Numbered from the stretch's first letter, positions 33,638-43,072 are shown. The stretch is DNA of 64,000 bases from Halorubrum sp. BOL3-1 (GCF_004114375.1 NZ_CP034692.1:1922001-1986000); one strand, 5' to 3'. Made by a program: numbers and translations. Notes: generated by a model from the letters alone, not told the origin.

Positions 33638-35430
33638 CGGGGGGCCCGTCGGAGACCGCGGACGACTCGACCGCGTCCGAAGAGCTCCGGCGTGCGGTCG
33701 CGTTCCTCGGGTGGGAGGTCTCCGCGGAGCGCGTCGTCGACCTCGGATACCGAGCCGGCGGCGCCATCGGCGTCGTCGTCACGGTCGTCGCGGGGGTCGT
33801 CGCCGGCGCGGTTGCCGCCGCACCGGCGGGACTGGCCGCCGCCGTCGGCGGGGTACACGCGGTCCACCGGGCGCCGGTGTGGCTCGCGTCGCTCCGGCGG
33901 ACGCGTGCGCTCGGCGCGGCGCCGGGACTCGTCGGACGGCTCGTGTTGCGGATGCGGCTCGACCCCTCGACGGAGCGCGCGGTTGGCTTCGCCGCCCGAA
34001 CGGGCGACGGGCCGCTGGCCGCGGCGCTGTCGCGACACGAACGCGGGAGCGCGGACGGGCCGACGAGCGGACTTCAGGCGTTCGCCCGCGAGTGGCGCCC
34101 CTGGTTCCCGGCGATCGACCGCGCCGCGGCGCTCGTCCGAACGGCGGCGACCGCGCCGCCGGAACGCCGCGGGCGGTGTCTGGACCGGGCGCTCGACGCG
34201 ACGCTCTCGGGGACGACGGACCGGCTCGCGTCGTTCGTCGGCGCGGTGCGGGGGCCGGTCTCCGCGCTGTACGCCTTCGGCGTGCTGCTGCCGTTGGCGC
34301 TCATCGCGCTGCTGCCCGCCGGCGCCGCCGCCGGCGTCGCGATCGGTCCCGGAGTCGTCGCCGGCCTGTACCTCGTCGCGCTCCCCGGAGGGTTGGTGGC
34401 CGCGTCGGCGTGGCTGCTCTCGCGTCGACCGGTCGCGTTCCCGCCGCCGCGGATCGGCGGCGATCATCCCGACGTGCCGAATCGGTACGGCCGCGCGCTT
34501 CTCGCCGGCTGCGCCCTCGGCGCCGCGGCGGCCGTCGTCGCCGCGCGAGCCGTCGCGGCGTGGGCGTGGCCGGTCGCCGGGGTCGGCGTCGGGGTCGGTG
34601 TCGCGCTGTTCGTCCTCGCGCGGCCCCGCAGGGCGGTGTTGTCGGACGTCCGCGAGGTCGAGCGAGGTCTCCCGGACGCGATGACCGTGATCGGCGGCGA
34701 CGTGGCCGAGGGCGTCGCCGTCGAGACCGCGGTCGCGAACGCCGGCGAGCGGATCGACGGCGCGACCGGCGACGTGTTCGAGCGCGCCGGACGACGCAGC
34801 GACACGCTGCGGGTCGGCGTCCGCGAGGCGTTCCTCGGGCGGGGCGGACCGGCGGCGACGATCCCGTCGCCCAGGCTCCGCGGTGCGATCGCGCTGCTCT
34901 CGGTCGCCGCGCGGGAGGGCCGCCCCGCCGGCGACGTGCTGTTGGAGCTCGCGGACCAGCTGAAGTCGCTCAGAGAGCTCGAACGCGACGCCCGCCGCCA
35001 GCTGGCGACCGTGACCGGGACGCTCTCGAACACGGCGGCGGTGTTCGCGCCGCTCGTCGGCGGGGCGACCGTCGCGCTCGCGACGGGGATCGACGCCGCC
35101 GACATCGGCAGTCTCGGTGCCGGTGCGGCCGCGGGCGCGGACGCACTCGGCGGCGGCGTGGGCGCGGACGGCGGGATGACGGCGGCCGGAGGCGGTGCGA
35201 CCGGCGGCGAAGCCGGTGCGGCCGACGGCGCGAGAGCGCTGTCGGTACCGGTGCTCGGACGGATCGTGGGAACGTACGTGCTGCTGCTTGCGGCGCTCCT
35301 CACCGGACTGGCGACCGGGTTGGAGCGCGGGTTCGACCGAACGTTGGTGGCCTACCGGATCGGCATCGCGCTGCCGACGGCCACCGCGACGTTCCTCGTC
35401 GCGTTCGCCGGCGCCGGACTCCTGTTCTGA
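33634..35430 (+). CDS. Type II secretion F-family (TadC/PilC-like) membrane platform protein
   Basis: Polytopic inner-membrane platform of type IV pilus-like machines. The 598-aa protein starts 4 nt before the ATPase stop. It has two homologous halves, each with cytoplasmic helical regions and clustered membrane helices (near residues 45-70, 205-255, 285-330, 460-490, 545-598). The second half shows 'EVERGLPDAMTVIGGDVAEG' and 'LLSVAAREGRPAGDVLLELA', typical T2SSF features. A Gly/Ala-rich disordered insert is near residues 490-530. Its intactness beside a frameshifted ATPase is notable. Confidence 0.88.
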   Translation: MTGGPSETADDSTASEELRRAVAFLGWEVSAERVVDLGYRAGGAIGVVVTVVAGVVAGAVAAAPAGLAAAVGGVHAVHRAPVWLASLRRTRALGAAPGLVGRLVLRMRLDPSTERAVGFAARTGDGPLAAALSRHERGSADGPTSGLQAFAREWRPWFPAIDRAAALVRTAATAPPERRGRCLDRALDATLSGTTDRLASFVGAVRGPVSALYAFGVLLPLALIALLPAGAAAGVAIGPGVVAGLYLVALPGGLVAASAWLLSRRPVAFPPPRIGGDHPDVPNRYGRALLAGCALGAAAAVVAARAVAAWAWPVAGVGVGVGVALFVLARPRRAVLSDVREVERGLPDAMTVIGGDVAEGVAVETAVANAGERIDGATGDVFERAGRRSDTLRVGVREAFLGRGGPAATIPSPRLRGAIALLSVAAREGRPAGDVLLELADQLKSLRELERDARRQLATVTGTLSNTAAVFAPLVGGATVALATGIDAADIGSLGAGAAAGADALGGGVGADGGMTAAGGGATGGEAGAADGARALSVPVLGRIVGTYVLLLAALLTGLATGLERGFDRTLVAYRIGIALPTATATFLVAFAGAGLLF

Positions 35431-35484
35431 GGGACCGACGCCGGGAGCGGGACGGCGAGCGGACGCGCCCGCTGCCGGCGATCA

Positions 35485-35494
35485 TTTATATACG
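35485..35494 (+). promoter_or_regulatory. Promoter TATA box of the second pilus-like subcluster
   Basis: TTTATATACG is centred 26 bp upstream of the ATG at 35515. The four following genes overlap or nearly touch, so one transcript probably covers 35515-40330. Confidence 0.6.
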
Positions 35495-35514
35495 GAGCCG
35501 CGGCCAGCCGCCCC

Positions 35515-36009
35515 ATGTTCGAGACGCACCTCGACGCCACGTACGCGTGGCTCGGCCTGGCCGTCGTGAGCGTCGCGACCGCGGGCGTGGCCGCGGCGTT
35601 CCCGGCCTCGCCGCCGCCCGACGCAGACGGCGTCGCGCGCACCGTCGATTCGGTCGCTGACGGGGAGTACCCCGCGACGGCCGAACACGGGATCGCGGCG
35701 GATCGGCTCCGACTCACGGACGACACCGTCTCGCTCGGTGACGAACGAGGGACGGCGCGGGCGGCGCTCGACGCCCCGCGGATCACGCCGGTGATTCGAC
35801 CCGGAGCGGCGGCGAACGCGACGACGGACGCACAGCTTCGGGGCGTGCTCGACGGCGTCCCCCCGGACGCCGCGTTCGACGATCCGGCGGCGTTCGCGGC
35901 GGCGGCCGAACGCGCGAGAGCGACCGACTCGGAGTGGATCCCGGCCCCGGATCGGATCACGGTTCGGCGGGTCCACTACGGAGAGGTCCGCGTCACGCTC
36001 GTCGGGTGA
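35515..36009 (+). CDS. Membrane-anchored protein with N-terminal helix (DUF7283-like)
   Basis: A 164-aa protein, MFETHLDATYAWLGLAVVSV at the N-terminus, with one hydrophobic helix (residues 10-32) followed by an acidic, mostly extracellular-type domain ending 'RVHYGEVRVTLVG'. No catalytic motif is seen. The family name DUF7283 is from memory. By position it is a minor subunit of the pilus-like system. Confidence 0.72.
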   Translation: MFETHLDATYAWLGLAVVSVATAGVAAAFPASPPPDADGVARTVDSVADGEYPATAEHGIAADRLRLTDDTVSLGDERGTARAALDAPRITPVIRPGAAANATTDAQLRGVLDGVPPDAAFDDPAAFAAAAERARATDSEWIPAPDRITVRRVHYGEVRVTLVG

Positions 36010-36015
36010 TCGCGC

Positions 36016-36480
36016 GTGTCACGTGATCTCGCGACATCGAGCGTGCCGGAGGTTCCCGAGAGACCGACCGTCCCGCTCTCCGGCGCCGACCGCGCGGCCG
36101 TCGAACCGACCGCCGCGCTCGTCGCGGTGGTGGTCGTCGGTCTCGCGTTGGGGCTGTACGCCGGCGCGCTCGACGAGGCCTCACCCGACCGGTCCCGGCA
36201 GACCGCGGAAGCGGCGCTCGACCGCGCCGAACGGGCGACCGCCGTCGGCGGCGTCGTCGATCCGAGCCGGATGCGAAGAGTCGAGCAACCGGGGACGGCA
36301 GTCGCGGTCGAACTGGAGGCGAACGGCGAGCGGTGGCTGGCCGCGTCGGGTCCGGACGCTCCGGGACCGCCGGGAGTTCGATCGCCGGGGGCGGTCGCGG
36401 CCGCGGAGCGACGGGTGACGGTCCGGGTGGCGCCCGGGGAGAACATCCGCGGAACGCTCCGGGCGGTGGTGTGGCGGTGA
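36016..36480 (+). CDS. TadE-like membrane protein (DUF7285-like)
   Basis: A 154-aa protein starting at GTG 36016, 6 bp after the previous gene. It has a short cytoplasmic N-terminus ending in 'SGADRAAVEPTAALVAVVVV', a pilin/TadE-like entry into a single helix (about residues 35-56). A soluble part then ends 'VRVAPGENIRGTLRAVVWR'. Its stop overlaps the next GTG start (GTGA). Function inferred only from its place in the cluster. Confidence 0.72.
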   Translation: MSRDLATSSVPEVPERPTVPLSGADRAAVEPTAALVAVVVVGLALGLYAGALDEASPDRSRQTAEAALDRAERATAVGGVVDPSRMRRVEQPGTAVAVELEANGERWLAASGPDAPGPPGVRSPGAVAAAERRVTVRVAPGENIRGTLRAVVWR

Positions 36481-37112
36481 CCAGCACCGTTCTCGACGTG
36501 ACCGTGCTGTTGCTCTGCGTCTCCGCCAGCGTCGTGGCGCTCGGAGCGAGCGATACCGGCGGTCCCGACGGCCCGACGGCGAGCGACGCGGCGGACCGAC
36601 TCGTCACCGAGACCCCGACCGTGACGTACGCCGACGCCGACGCGCCGGACGGAACGCGACGCGTCCACGCGACCCGGGCGGAGCTACTCGCCCTGATCAC
36701 CGAGCGAGACGCGGACGGAGCGTTCGACCGCCGAGCCGCCGAGTCCGTGCGCACGGGTCTCGGTCCGCGGACGCGGGTCGACGTGAGGGTGGAAGCCGAC
36801 GAGGAAGCGGACGGGAGCGCCGCCGGCCCCGCGGAAGGTGGGAGGACGCCACGGCCGGTCGGGATCACCGGCAGCGCGTCGCAGCGAGTCACGGTCACCC
36901 GCGGAGGGGCGTCGACGCAAGCGGTCGACGTGAGAAGACGGCCGGGGAGTACGGCCGAGTCCCGGGAACCGGTCACCGTCGGTCCCGAACCCCCCCGAAA
37001 CGCGAACGTCGCCGTCGCGGTCGTCCGACAGCCCGTCCCGAGTCTGACCGACGACGGGGAGAGCAGTCGAGAGTCGGGTGATGTCGTTCGGATCGTCGTC
37101 CGGAGGTGGTGA
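36477..37112 (+). CDS. Membrane-anchored protein (DUF7284-like)
   Basis: A 211-aa protein translated from GTG 36477, whose GTGA overlaps the upstream stop. It begins VTSTVLDVTVLLLCVSASVV, a hydrophobic helix at residues 5-22 directly at the N-terminus. A soluble domain follows with a low-complexity Glu/Ala/Gly stretch near residue 115. It ends 'ESGDVVRIVVRRW'. No known enzymatic signature is present; it is a putative minor pilin-like subunit. Confidence 0.72.
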   Translation: MTSTVLDVTVLLLCVSASVVALGASDTGGPDGPTASDAADRLVTETPTVTYADADAPDGTRRVHATRAELLALITERDADGAFDRRAAESVRTGLGPRTRVDVRVEADEEADGSAAGPAEGGRTPRPVGITGSASQRVTVTRGGASTQAVDVRRRPGSTAESREPVTVGPEPPRNANVAVAVVRQPVPSLTDDGESSRESGDVVRIVVRRW

Positions 37113-40100
37113 GCGTGGGAGGTGAACACCGAGATCTGTCGAACGGGGAACGGCGGGCGTCGACGTTCGTCGTCGACGAACGGGCGCGGGTTCCCTTCGC
37201 GCTCGTCGGCGTGCTGCTGCTGGTGACGAGTTCGGCGTACGCGGCGGGGCTTGCCGAACAGGGCCTCGTCGGTGAGGACCGCCGGGTCGAACGCGCCGTC
37301 GAGCGCGTCGACGCCGACGCCACTGCCGCGCTCAGGGGCGCGGCCCGAGAGGCCGCCCACGACGCGGCGGCGGAGCCGGTGACGCGCGCGCCGGGCGGAT
37401 CCGGACCGGTGTCCCGAGCGGTCCGCGAGGGGTCGGCCTTCGAGGACGCGTTCCGGGTCCGACTTGCGCTCGCCGGAGCGGAGGCGCTGAGCGCGGTCGA
37501 GAGCGACGTCGGCGGCGTCGAGGCGAGCGCGTCGCTGCCGGCGGTCGAGTCGGCGGAGGACCTCGTCGCCGCGCGGGAGCGGGTCCGGCTCGAACCGGCC
37601 GCGAACGGGACCGCGACGCGGGTGACCTTCGAGGGCGTCGCGACGACCGCGACCCGGGACGGTCGCACCGTCGTGAACCGGACGCGACCGCGCACCGTCA
37701 CGGTCGCCGTGCCGACGCTGGCGGCCCACGAGCGGACCGAGCGGTTCGAGTCGCGCCTCGACCGCGGACCCGTCGAGGGGCCGGGGCTCGGTCGGCAGCT
37801 CACCGCGAGCCTCTACGCGATGGCGTGGGCCCGCGGATACGGCCAGTACGCCGGCGCACCCGTCGAGAACGTCGTGGCGAACCGCCACGTGGAGCTGTCG
37901 ACGAACGCCGGGATCGTCCGCGTCCAGCGGGACGTGTTCGGTACCAGCGACCCCGACGCGCGCGGCGGTCTCGCCCGCGCGACCGCCCGAACGGGCGTCA
38001 CCGATCTGCTGTCGCCGACGGGCGTCCACGAGGCCTCCTGGACGGACGCCGTCCTCGGGGCGCCGACGCCGACGAGGGGGAGCGACGGGGAGGATGCGGC
38101 GTCGAGCGGGGACCACGCCGCGGGCGAAGACGCGGCGTTCGATCCCTCGGCGGACCCGACGAGCGAGACCGCGTCCGTCGAGGTCGGTCAGGCGGCCGAC
38201 CGCGCCGCGACCCGCGTCCACGACGACCTCGCCGGGATCGTGCGGCGGAGCCACCGGGTCGAGGCGACCGCGGAGACCGAGACGACGCGGATCCGAGACG
38301 GGGGGCCCGCGACGCCGGATCGTCCCCTATCGCTGCGCTCCGAACCGTGGCGGCGGGTCGACGGGTCGCGGACGGAGCGAGTCCGCGTCGCGGGCGGGAG
38401 CGATCTCAGGTCGGGAACCGACGGGGAGACGGTGTCGGCCGGCGAATCGGTGTCGTTCGGCGGCGCGACCCGAGAGGTCGTCGTCGAGCGCGCCGCGACG
38501 GCGACGTGGGAGCGACGGGTCGTCCAGCGGGGACCGAACGGGACGGTTCAGAACGTGAGCGTCGACCGCACCGTGACGCGCGACGAGGCGATAGACCGGT
38601 ACCGGATCCGTGTTTCGGTGACCGGAACGTACGCGCCGCGGGACGGCGCGCCCGACAGACCGACGGCGACGTTCGGCGCCGCGGACGGCCGCGACATCGA
38701 CGGGCCGGATCTGGCCGGTACCCCGGCGGCCGCGAGGGCGGAGCTGAGCGTCGAGACGGACCGCGACGTTGACCGACTCGCGCGCGACGCCGTAGAGAGT
38801 GGTGACGAGACGCGGTCGACGGTCGTGTACGGAGACCGGTCGGAGGCGGACCTCGACCGGATCGCGACCGACGTCTCGTCGCTGTCGGAACGCGTTCGCA
38901 ACCTGGAGACCGAGACGTCGATGACCGACGCCGCGGCCGGCGAGTCGGCACCGTACCGGGACCTCGCCGCGACCGTGCGCGAGCGGCGCGACGCGCTCCG
39001 CGACGCCCCGACGAGGTACGACGGCGCGGTCGACCGCGGGCGAGTCGCCGCACGCACCGCGTACCTCGACGCCGTGATCGAGGAGTTAGAGGCGGCCGCC
39101 GAGGACAGGGAAACGGCGACTGACGGCGTATTGGACCGGGTGAACGACGTGTTCGGCGGACCGCCGGTCGGAGAGGTGATCGCCAGCCAGGAGGCCGCCC
39201 GCGATCCCGGGACCTACGCCGTCGGCGGCGGCGGACCGGGCGGCGAGGTCACGTTCGCTCCGGAGGGGTCGCCCGGGTACCTCCCGCGGACGGCGGTCGA
39301 CGGCGAGCGCGTCGAGGGCGTCGACGGCACGACGACGCGACCGCTCGCGACCCGAAACGTGAACTACGTCACGCTCCCGTACAGCGACGTTTCCGGCGGT
39401 ATCGCCGACCGGATCCTCGGCACCGACGACACGGTCCGGATCGGCGTCGCCGGGCGCTCGCTCCTCGCCGCCGACGGGGCGCTCGCGGCGGCCGACGACG
39501 ACGACCTGCGCGCCGATCGGCGCGCGCTCGCCGGGCGGATCGACGACTCGTTGCGGCGCGTCGACGAGGCGCTGGCGGAGCGGCTCGCCGCCCGGACCGA
39601 TCTGTCGCGCGAACAGCGGCGGGTCGCGTTGGAGAACATCGCGGCCGAATACGACTCGCTCGGGGACAGGGCAGTCGCGGTCGGTGAAGGCGAGTACCCG
39701 GACCGCGTCGCGAGCGAGGCGGCCCGAGTCGGATCGCTGTCGGGGGCCGAGCGGATCGGACTCGCGGCGCACCTCCGCGTCGAGACGCGGACGGCTGCGG
39801 GACGCGACGCGGTTCGGATCCCCGCCCGATTCGTCGACGCGACCACGACCGCCGCTCGGACGATCCGCCGAGACGAGGTCGAGTCGGCGGTCGAGGGCCG
39901 CGCGGAAGAGGCGGTCGCGTCGATACCGCACGAGCGGGTTCCGAAGCCCGTTCGGAGCGTCGGAGCGGGAGTGCCGGTCGCGCCCGTTCCGGGGTACTGG
40001 GTGGCGACAGTCAACGCGTGGCACGTTCAGGTTCGGGGGGAGTATCCGCGGTTCGCGCTTCGGGCGAACGTCGGAACACCCGATCGGCCGTTCGAGTACG

Positions 40101-40330
40101 TCCGGTCGCCCGGGAAGGTCCGCGTCGACGTGAACGGTGAGTCGGTCGCGCTCGGCGCCACGGGACCGGTAGCGTTCGAGACGCGGACGGTCGTCGTCGT
40201 GGCCGTCCCCGCCGGACCGCCGGGCGTCGGCGACGTCGACGGGACGCGCGAGGAGACGTCCGGCGGCTGGCCGTGTCCGGGACCGATGACCGCGTCGTCA
40301 GCGGCGGCAGACGAGTGTGCGAGGACCTGA
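37109..40330 (+). CDS. Very large membrane-anchored surface protein (DUF7286-like)
   Basis: A protein of about 1,073 aa starting at GTG 37109 (overlap GTGA; an adjacent GTG at 37106 is the alternative). The N-terminus 'ERARVPFALVGVLLLVTSSA' is a single anchor (residues 24-46) of TadG or pseudopilin style. The long ectodomain contains a coiled-coil stretch around residues 575-670 and many Thr/Val beta segments. A hydrophobic 'TRTVVVVAVPAGPPG' comes near the C-terminus. At this size it is the dominant surface component of the cluster. Function unknown; adhesin or assembly scaffold are possibilities. Confidence 0.78.
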   Translation: MSVGGEHRDLSNGERRASTFVVDERARVPFALVGVLLLVTSSAYAAGLAEQGLVGEDRRVERAVERVDADATAALRGAAREAAHDAAAEPVTRAPGGSGPVSRAVREGSAFEDAFRVRLALAGAEALSAVESDVGGVEASASLPAVESAEDLVAARERVRLEPAANGTATRVTFEGVATTATRDGRTVVNRTRPRTVTVAVPTLAAHERTERFESRLDRGPVEGPGLGRQLTASLYAMAWARGYGQYAGAPVENVVANRHVELSTNAGIVRVQRDVFGTSDPDARGGLARATARTGVTDLLSPTGVHEASWTDAVLGAPTPTRGSDGEDAASSGDHAAGEDAAFDPSADPTSETASVEVGQAADRAATRVHDDLAGIVRRSHRVEATAETETTRIRDGGPATPDRPLSLRSEPWRRVDGSRTERVRVAGGSDLRSGTDGETVSAGESVSFGGATREVVVERAATATWERRVVQRGPNGTVQNVSVDRTVTRDEAIDRYRIRVSVTGTYAPRDGAPDRPTATFGAADGRDIDGPDLAGTPAAARAELSVETDRDVDRLARDAVESGDETRSTVVYGDRSEADLDRIATDVSSLSERVRNLETETSMTDAAAGESAPYRDLAATVRERRDALRDAPTRYDGAVDRGRVAARTAYLDAVIEELEAAAEDRETATDGVLDRVNDVFGGPPVGEVIASQEAARDPGTYAVGGGGPGGEVTFAPEGSPGYLPRTAVDGERVEGVDGTTTRPLATRNVNYVTLPYSDVSGGIADRILGTDDTVRIGVAGRSLLAADGALAAADDDDLRADRRALAGRIDDSLRRVDEALAERLAARTDLSREQRRVALENIAAEYDSLGDRAVAVGEGEYPDRVASEAARVGSLSGAERIGLAAHLRVETRTAAGRDAVRIPARFVDATTTAARTIRRDEVESAVEGRAEEAVASIPHERVPKPVRSVGAGVPVAPVPGYWVATVNAWHVQVRGEYPRFALRANVGTPDRPFEYVRSPGKVRVDVNGESVALGATGPVAFETRTVVVVAVPAGPPGVGDVDGTREETSGGWPCPGPMTASSAAADECART

Positions 40331-40425
40331 AGCGTCGGGAGCGGGTCGGACGGTAAAGGGGAGACCGGAACGGCCGGAACGCGTCCGACCGCAGCCGTTT
40401 TGAGACGCGGCGACCGAGTGGAGGT

Positions 40426-40875
40426 ATGTTTCACGAGGTCGTCGACGGCGGGTCCGAGTTCGCTGCCGTCGACGACGAGCCGGCGGCGGCGGATATTCTC
40501 GCCGCCTTCGAGGCGATGGTGACGGAGGCGGCGACGAGCGCGGGGGTCGACCGACTCGTCGGTGAGACCGGACTGACCGAGGCGGACGCGACCGCCGCCC
40601 GCGACGGCGAGGTCGACGGGATCGCGGTCGCGGACGCCGCCGGCGTCCTCGCGGCGGCCGACCCGGACCGCGACGCCGACGCGATGGTCGCGGAGGTTCG
40701 CGACCACCTGTTGATGGGGATGGCGACCGCCGTCCTCGACGTCGACTCGATCGCCGCGAAGATCGACGCCGACCTTACCGGCCAAGAGGTCCAGCAGGCG
40801 TTGGAGGGACGAACGACGATGACGCTCGGACAGCTCGCGGAGGTACTCGCGGTCATCGAGCGCCGGAAGCGATGA
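40426..40875 (+). CDS. Conserved haloarchaeal protein (DUF5791-like)
   Basis: A 149-aa acidic helical protein, MFHEVVDGGSEFAAVDDEPA at the start. Its C-terminal half has the conserved-looking segment 'DHLLMGMATAVLDVDSIAAK' and 'DLTGQEVQQALEGRTTMTLG'. The central 'GVDRLVGETGLTEADATAAR' resembles an HTH-like helical pair. I recall the family as DUF5791. Its stop overlaps the next start (ATGA). Function unknown. Confidence 0.75.
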   Translation: MFHEVVDGGSEFAAVDDEPAAADILAAFEAMVTEAATSAGVDRLVGETGLTEADATAARDGEVDGIAVADAAGVLAAADPDRDADAMVAEVRDHLLMGMATAVLDVDSIAAKIDADLTGQEVQQALEGRTTMTLGQLAEVLAVIERRKR

Positions 40876-41774
40876 GAGTCGTCGTCGTCGGCTGCGGCTA
40901 CGTCGGGATCGCGCTGGCTGAGCAGCTCGACGCCCGCGGCCACGCGGTGACCGGCGTCCGGCGGTCCGACGCCGGACTCGACGCCGTCGCGGCCGCCGGA
41001 TCTGACGTCGAGGCCGTCCGCGCGGACGCGACCGAGCCGGAGTCGCTCACGGCGCTCCCGGACGCGGACGCGGTCGTCTTCGCGGCCAGTTCCGGCGGTC
41101 GCGGCGCCGACGCGGCGCGGGAGGTGTACGTCGACGGGTTGGCGAACGTCGTCGACGAGTACGGCTCGCGAGCGTCCCTGCCGGACCGACTGGTGTACAC
41201 CTCCTCGACCGGCGTGTACGGCGATCACGACGGCGGGTGGGTCGACGAGGAGACGCCGGTCGGACCCACCACGGGGAAGACCCGCGTCCTCGCAGAGGCC
41301 GAACGGATCGCGACGGAGCGAGCGGCCGACGCGGGGATCGACGGGACCGTCGTTCGGTTCGCGGGGCTGTACGGCCCGGATCGGTACCGCCTGACGCGAT
41401 ACGTGGAGGGACCGGTGACCGCCGGGTATCTGAACATGGTCCACCGCGACGACGCGGCGGGGTCGATCCGACACCTGTTGGAGACGGACCGCGCGCGAGA
41501 CCGAGTCGTCCTGGTCGTCGACGACGAACCGGTCGACAAACACGCGTTCGCCGAGTGGCTCGCGGACGCATGCGGCGTGCCGCGTCCGGAGAAACTGTCG
41601 AAAGACGAGCGGATCGCGGCCGGTGACCTCTCTGCGGCCGGGGAGCGCCGGATCCGAACGAGCAAACGGTGTTCGAACGCGCTGCTCCGCGGCCTCGGCT
41701 ACGAGTTCGTCCACCCGACGTTTCGGTCCGGGTACCGGGACGCCGTGCGCGCGTATCGGGCCGCGACCGAGTAG
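40872..41774 (+). CDS. NAD(P)-dependent epimerase/dehydratase-family protein
   Basis: An extended-SDR protein of 300 aa. The Rossmann start is 'MRVVVVGCGYVGIALAEQLD' (GxGxxG-like GCGYVG). A 'YTSSTGVYGDHDGGWVDEE' motif follows near residue 95, and the 'NMVHRDDAAGSIRHLLE' motif marks YeeZ/SDR5-type members. The catalytic Tyr-xxx-Lys is not clearly placed: the region reads 'PVGPTTGKTRVLAEAE', with Thr where Tyr is usual. It may therefore not act as a classical epimerase. Coupled to the DUF5791-like gene. Confidence 0.82.
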   Translation: MRVVVVGCGYVGIALAEQLDARGHAVTGVRRSDAGLDAVAAAGSDVEAVRADATEPESLTALPDADAVVFAASSGGRGADAAREVYVDGLANVVDEYGSRASLPDRLVYTSSTGVYGDHDGGWVDEETPVGPTTGKTRVLAEAERIATERAADAGIDGTVVRFAGLYGPDRYRLTRYVEGPVTAGYLNMVHRDDAAGSIRHLLETDRARDRVVLVVDDEPVDKHAFAEWLADACGVPRPEKLSKDERIAAGDLSAAGERRIRTSKRCSNALLRGLGYEFVHPTFRSGYRDAVRAYRAATE

Positions 41775-41896
41775 CGCGGCGTAGCGGGACAGATCCCGAA
41801 GCGATACGAGACCGCCCGCCCGGGGCGATTCCGTCGTCTTCGGTCGGTCGGAATAGCAACGAAGCTTCATGTGTCGGGAGCGAGTGGCCACAACGC

Positions 41897-43072
41897 ATGC
41901 GAGCGATGAGCGCGGCCGACGACCGATTCTCGCAGGCGCGAGCCGTGGTCCGGGAGAACCCGGAGATCGCCGTTGGCGTGGCGCTCGTCGCCCTGATCGC
42001 CGTCGCGGTTGTCTTCGTCGTCCTCCGCGCCCGGCGGACGCCGGGCGTCAGGTTCCGACAGCTGTTGGCCGAAAAAGAGGAGATCGCTGTGCTGATGCAC
42101 CCGAACCCGGACCCCGACGCGATGTCGGCGGCCGTCGGAGTGGCCTCCCTCGCCGGCCAGGTTGACGTCGACTCGACCGTCCAGTACCCCGGCCAGATTC
42201 GCCACCAGGAGAACCGCGCGTTCCAGACCGTTCTCGACCTCGAACTGGAGCCGATAGGACACGTGAGCGACCTCGCGGCGGAGTCGGTCGTCTTAGTCGA
42301 TCACAACGAGCCTCGGGGATTCGCCGGCGCCGACGGCGTGTTGCCGATGGCGGTCGTCGACCATCACCCGGGCGACGGCGCGGGCGACTCGTTCACCGAC
42401 GTGCGGACCGACTACGGCGCGACCGCCTCGGTCGTCGCGGAGTACTTTCGGGACAACGACGCGGTCCCCGTCCCGCCCGACAAGCACGCGAGCGAGACGC
42501 CGAGCGATCTGACGCTCGCGACCGACACCGCGACGGGGCTGCTGTACGGGATCCTGGCGGACACGAAACACCTCACCGTTGGGGCCAGCGAACCCGACTT
42601 CGCGGCGGCCGCGTACCTCTACCCCGGCGTTGACCAGGATCGGCTCGACCGGATCGCGAACCCCGCGGTCGACGCGGAGGTACTGGAGGTGAAAGCCCGA
42701 GCGATCGCGGGACGGCGCGTCGAGGGGTCGTTCGGAGTCGCCGACGTCGGCGGCGTGAACAACGTCGACGCGATCCCACAGGCCGCGGACGAGCTGATCC
42801 AGCTGGAGGGGGTCACCGCGGTCGTGGTGATCGGCGAGCGGGACGGGACCGTTCACCTCTCGGGACGCTCGCGAGACGACAGGGTCCACATGGGCAACGC
42901 GATCGGGGCGGTGTTAGACGACACCAACAACGGGAACGGCGGCGGCCACTCTCGGATGGGCGGCGGAACAATCGAGCCGGAGATCGACCCCACGGGCGAA
43001 ACGGAGTCGACGACCGTCGACCGCGACGCGCTCGCCGACGGACTGTTCCGGGCGATGGCCGGCGACGTGTAA
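41897..43072 (+). CDS. Membrane-anchored DHH-family phosphoesterase
   Basis: A 391-aa protein starting at ATG 41897. One membrane helix (residues 22-44, 'VGVALVALIAVAVVFVVL') is followed by a cytoplasmic DHH-DHHA1 module. DHH motifs are 'VLMHPNPDPDAMSAAVGVAS', 'VVLVDHNEP' and 'AVVDHHPGDG'. The DHHA1 end has 'MGNAIGAVLDDTNNGNGGGH' and SRMGGGTI. A single N-terminal anchor plus DHH-DHHA1 resembles GdpP-like cyclic di-nucleotide phosphodiesterases. RecJ-like or NrnA-like nucleases are alternatives; the substrate is not determined. Confidence 0.88.
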   Translation: MRAMSAADDRFSQARAVVRENPEIAVGVALVALIAVAVVFVVLRARRTPGVRFRQLLAEKEEIAVLMHPNPDPDAMSAAVGVASLAGQVDVDSTVQYPGQIRHQENRAFQTVLDLELEPIGHVSDLAAESVVLVDHNEPRGFAGADGVLPMAVVDHHPGDGAGDSFTDVRTDYGATASVVAEYFRDNDAVPVPPDKHASETPSDLTLATDTATGLLYGILADTKHLTVGASEPDFAAAAYLYPGVDQDRLDRIANPAVDAEVLEVKARAIAGRRVEGSFGVADVGGVNNVDAIPQAADELIQLEGVTAVVVIGERDGTVHLSGRSRDDRVHMGNAIGAVLDDTNNGNGGGHSRMGGGTIEPEIDPTGETESTTVDRDALADGLFRAMAGDV

